Shown piece after piece: positions 13,503-15,662 of a DNA stretch of 15,662 nt. The stretch covers positions 1-15,662 of the forward strand of contig DAOWIX010000093.1 in NCBI GenBank assembly GCA_030640695.1, in the 5' to 3' direction. How positions within the stretch are numbered: position 1 is the stretch's first letter; every line of letters begins with the position of its first letter. Source of the stretch: Deltaproteobacteria bacterium. GTDB lineage: Bacteria > Desulfobacterota > Anaeroferrophillalia > Anaeroferrophillales > Tharpellaceae. The notes under the pieces were generated by a model. The model saw only the letters and a program-made list of their open reading frames with translations. It did not search any database and had not been told where the DNA came from. Made by a program: the position numbers and the translations under genes.

Positions 13503-15662
13503 TTACTCGCCAACCGTGACTGTAAAACTGAGCGGGTCGAATACGCCAGAGACAATATTTAGTGAATTTGTAACCGTAAAATCAGCTATTCCATAAACGG
13601 TGCTACCGAGACTTTTCTCTACCGAGATATCAAAGAAATCAGGCGATCCTCCGATGCCAGCCCCACTTTTTCCGCCAAATACCACGCTTCCGCCCGTGGG
13701 GGTAAAGTTACCGCCACCGGCGGTAAAGCTACCCGCTAAAGATATCGTTCCGCCGCTGACAGACTCAGTAGATCCACTTTCGAAAGAAATATCTCCAGTA
13801 CAGTTTATCACGCCCGCGCTACAAGTGTAGTTTGAGCCGCTGTGAAAATACAGTTCATTTCCCGTAAGCGTGAAGGTTCCGGTGTTGTTTACGAGATTGC
13901 CCCAAATATAACTATCCAGCGATGCCAACGTATACCCACTTATATCCAAATTCCCACTGTGCGTATACACATTATTCGACATATTAACATCCGTGTCTAA
14001 ATAAGTGGTAGCTCCACCGGTTTTGTTGACATCCAGATCATAAAATGTCGGTGAACCACTTATATGGGAATCAGCAGGCCCGTTAAAATCAACCTCACTC
14101 GCCCCCGCATTGAATGTGCCCGATCCGGAAAAATCCCCTCCAATATACCAGTGCGTGGTACCGGCGTTGATCGTGCCATCGTTATACAGGCCCGCAGTGG
14201 TGGTAATGGTGTTACCTCCAGTATTTAAAACGGTTCCGATATTACATCTGAAAAACCTCGTCTCGAAAGACGTAGTGAGGTAAGTGGTACCGGTATGAAT
14301 ATGGAAATTCAGGTTCGACCAACTGCCATCTCCAGATATAGTGCAATTATCCCGCACTAAGATATCAAAGAAAGCCGAGCTATCTCCTTGAATTGTACCA
14401 TTATTAATAATATTACCATATATATGTAATCCTGGTTCACTACCTATCACATCGATAGTTAAAACGGCATCGCTCAGCACATTTAAAGTTTCACAATATC
14501 TTGCAATCGAAGTGTCTGCAATCGGATCATTGCTGCGATCCTGTATAATAGTGCTAATAGAGTTTGTGGGCAACCGGTTAGGTTCCCAGTTATTCACATT
14601 ACCCCAGTCACTATCTATCCATCCGTACCAGATATTATGGTTGGGAACAAACCGGTAATTAGATGGTGGCCGTTCAACATTGGTGTTGTCACAGTTAGGG
14701 CCGCAATCTCCGTCGCTGCCGGCGTAATTTTCCATACCGATGGTGGCATTATCATTACCCGGATCCCCTCCCCAAACTCCATAATGAAATTCCACGCTGC
14801 CGTCGGCTTCAAAGAGCTTTACCTGGTAATAGTAAAAGTCAGTCGCAGCCCCCTGTCTTCTTGAAATTGAAAAATACTCGACCGTGAATACCCGGGAACC
14901 GATTGACCCCTCCGTCTGATACCTGATTTTATCAGTTAGTCCCTGCTCTTGAACAATCATATCGTCCCACCAGGCGGCAGCATAACCATCCGGATAACTT
15001 GCACTCGGGATGGAGCCATTATCAAACCCCCATCCACTCAAGATGTCGCCACCCTGTTGGTAGAAATAGATATATCCATTTGTGCTGACTAGTACAAAGG
15101 TGTTGATATCATAATCTTCACATCCATAGAATACGTAATTGAAACCGATGGAGGTGTCGGCAGATTCATCATTATAAGTATCTATTGAGCCATCATAAAG
15201 TACCGTGGGAGATGATAGGTTCGTCATCCCGCGCGTAAAAGTCGATTTGGTGTAACAACCGGATGGGGTCACTCCCCTGGAACCTTCTGAACCCTCATCC
15301 GGATCTTCCAACATCATAACACTCTCCAGGGTTTGGCAGTGAGACTTGACAAATTCATCTACAGATTCGTCATACTTGGAGACGGAATAGGTGAATTTTC
15401 CATTTTGTGAGCGGCTGTATTTAAGATTCTCGTAGAAATGAAGGTACCCGATAATGGAATCGGCAACCCGGTTACTCACCACATCCCGGTTGCTAAGCTC
15501 GACCAGATCTTTAAACTCGATTTTACGAACAATTGCCTGGCTGATAAAATTGCCCAAAGCCCACTCAACTTCTTTCAATTCGGAAGCGTTGGCACTCCAG
15601 TATTGTTCAATCGAGTTTTCAATCTCTGTACGTAAAGCATTCACATCTCTTTGGGCCCAATC
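13503..15662 (-). CDS. Large repeat-containing surface or secreted protein, N-terminus outside the window
   Basis: The frame is open to the window edge, so the 719 visible residues lack the true N-terminus; a GTG at 15644 is internal as far as can be seen. The first about 120 residues are helical and charged. Next comes a Gly/Asp/Tyr-rich beta region (around 140-345) resembling nidogen-like extracellular domains, then a linker GWIDSDWGNVNNWEPNRLPT. After that are Gly/Thr/Ser/Asn-rich beta-strand modules such as GNLVNNTGTFTLTG. Two modules near the C-terminus share the pattern GxSxVxFxG...IxGSPxFxDxxVxK. The chain ends at TVTVGE, within a module that normally continues. No sorting signal, transmembrane anchor or autotransporter barrel follows. 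An adhesin or surface-layer role is inference. Confidence 0.75.
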   Translation of the reverse strand, partial: DWAQRDVNALRTEIENSIEQYWSANASELKEVEWALGNFISQAIVRKIEFKDLVELSNRDVVSNRVADSIIGYLHFYENLKYSRSQNGKFTYSVSKYDESVDEFVKSHCQTLESVMMLEDPDEGSEGSRGVTPSGCYTKSTFTRGMTNLSSPTVLYDGSIDTYNDESADTSIGFNYVFYGCEDYDINTFVLVSTNGYIYFYQQGGDILSGWGFDNGSIPSASYPDGYAAAWWDDMIVQEQGLTDKIRYQTEGSIGSRVFTVEYFSISRRQGAATDFYYYQVKLFEADGSVEFHYGVWGGDPGNDNATIGMENYAGSDGDCGPNCDNTNVERPPSNYRFVPNHNIWYGWIDSDWGNVNNWEPNRLPTNSISTIIQDRSNDPIADTSIARYCETLNVLSDAVLTIDVIGSEPGLHIYGNIINNGTIQGDSSAFFDILVRDNCTISGDGSWSNLNFHIHTGTTYLTTSFETRFFRCNIGTVLNTGGNTITTTAGLYNDGTINAGTTHWYIGGDFSGSGTFNAGASEVDFNGPADSHISGSPTFYDLDVNKTGGATTYLDTDVNMSNNVYTHSGNLDISGYTLASLDSYIWGNLVNNTGTFTLTGNELYFHSGSNYTCSAGVINCTGDISFESGSTESVSGGTISLAGSFTAGGGNFTPTGGSVVFGGKSGAGIGGSPDFFDISVEKSLGSTVYGIADFTVTNSLNIVSGVFDPLSFTVTVGE

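Overview
The window is ordinary Gram-negative chromosome of moderate GC. Secreted proteins with Sec signals, a HIBYL-CoA hydrolase, DbpA, a CYTH protein and extragenic palindromes of the CACGAATTTCAC type suggest a deltaproteobacterial (Desulfobacterota-like) lineage. That placement is inference. No phage, insertion sequence, CRISPR array or RNA gene was recognised.

Layout. (1) 1-2504, minus strand: a secreted thioredoxin-like protein with a C-terminal helical half, then an M16C (PreP-like) peptidase that leaves the window. The thioredoxin gene is split by a -1 frame change at a slippery heptamer followed by a hairpin. (2) 2605-7769, minus strand: a likely transcription unit holding a nitroreductase, an MTA/MTI-type phosphorylase, an MTA/SAH deaminase, a CYTH triphosphatase-like protein and adenine deaminase. 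A promoter with an operator-like dyad lies upstream and a 12-bp perfect inverted repeat lies at the end. (3) 7923-9074, plus strand: an MFS transporter ending in a long-stem terminator shared with the convergent side. (4) 9156-10585, minus strand: a small secreted protein of unknown family and a voltage-gated K+ channel-like protein with a zinc-ribbon tail. Both are preceded by nearly the same ~37-bp promoter-like element. (5) 10756-13276, plus strand: a 3-hydroxyisobutyryl-CoA hydrolase-like enzyme and DbpA helicase. (6) 13503-15662, minus strand: a large repeat-containing surface/secreted protein, open at its N-terminal side, with a hairpin plus T-tract terminator behind it.

The clearest functional theme is methylthioadenosine and adenine salvage. 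The deaminase would convert MTA to methylthioinosine. The phosphorylase has Asn/Ala where human MTAP has the two base-reading Asp residues, as expected for a 6-oxopurine enzyme. Adenine deaminase would bring free adenine to the same product, hypoxanthine. The two items most worth a second look are the putative frameshift site in the thioredoxin gene and the purine cluster with its predicted switch in phosphorylase specificity.
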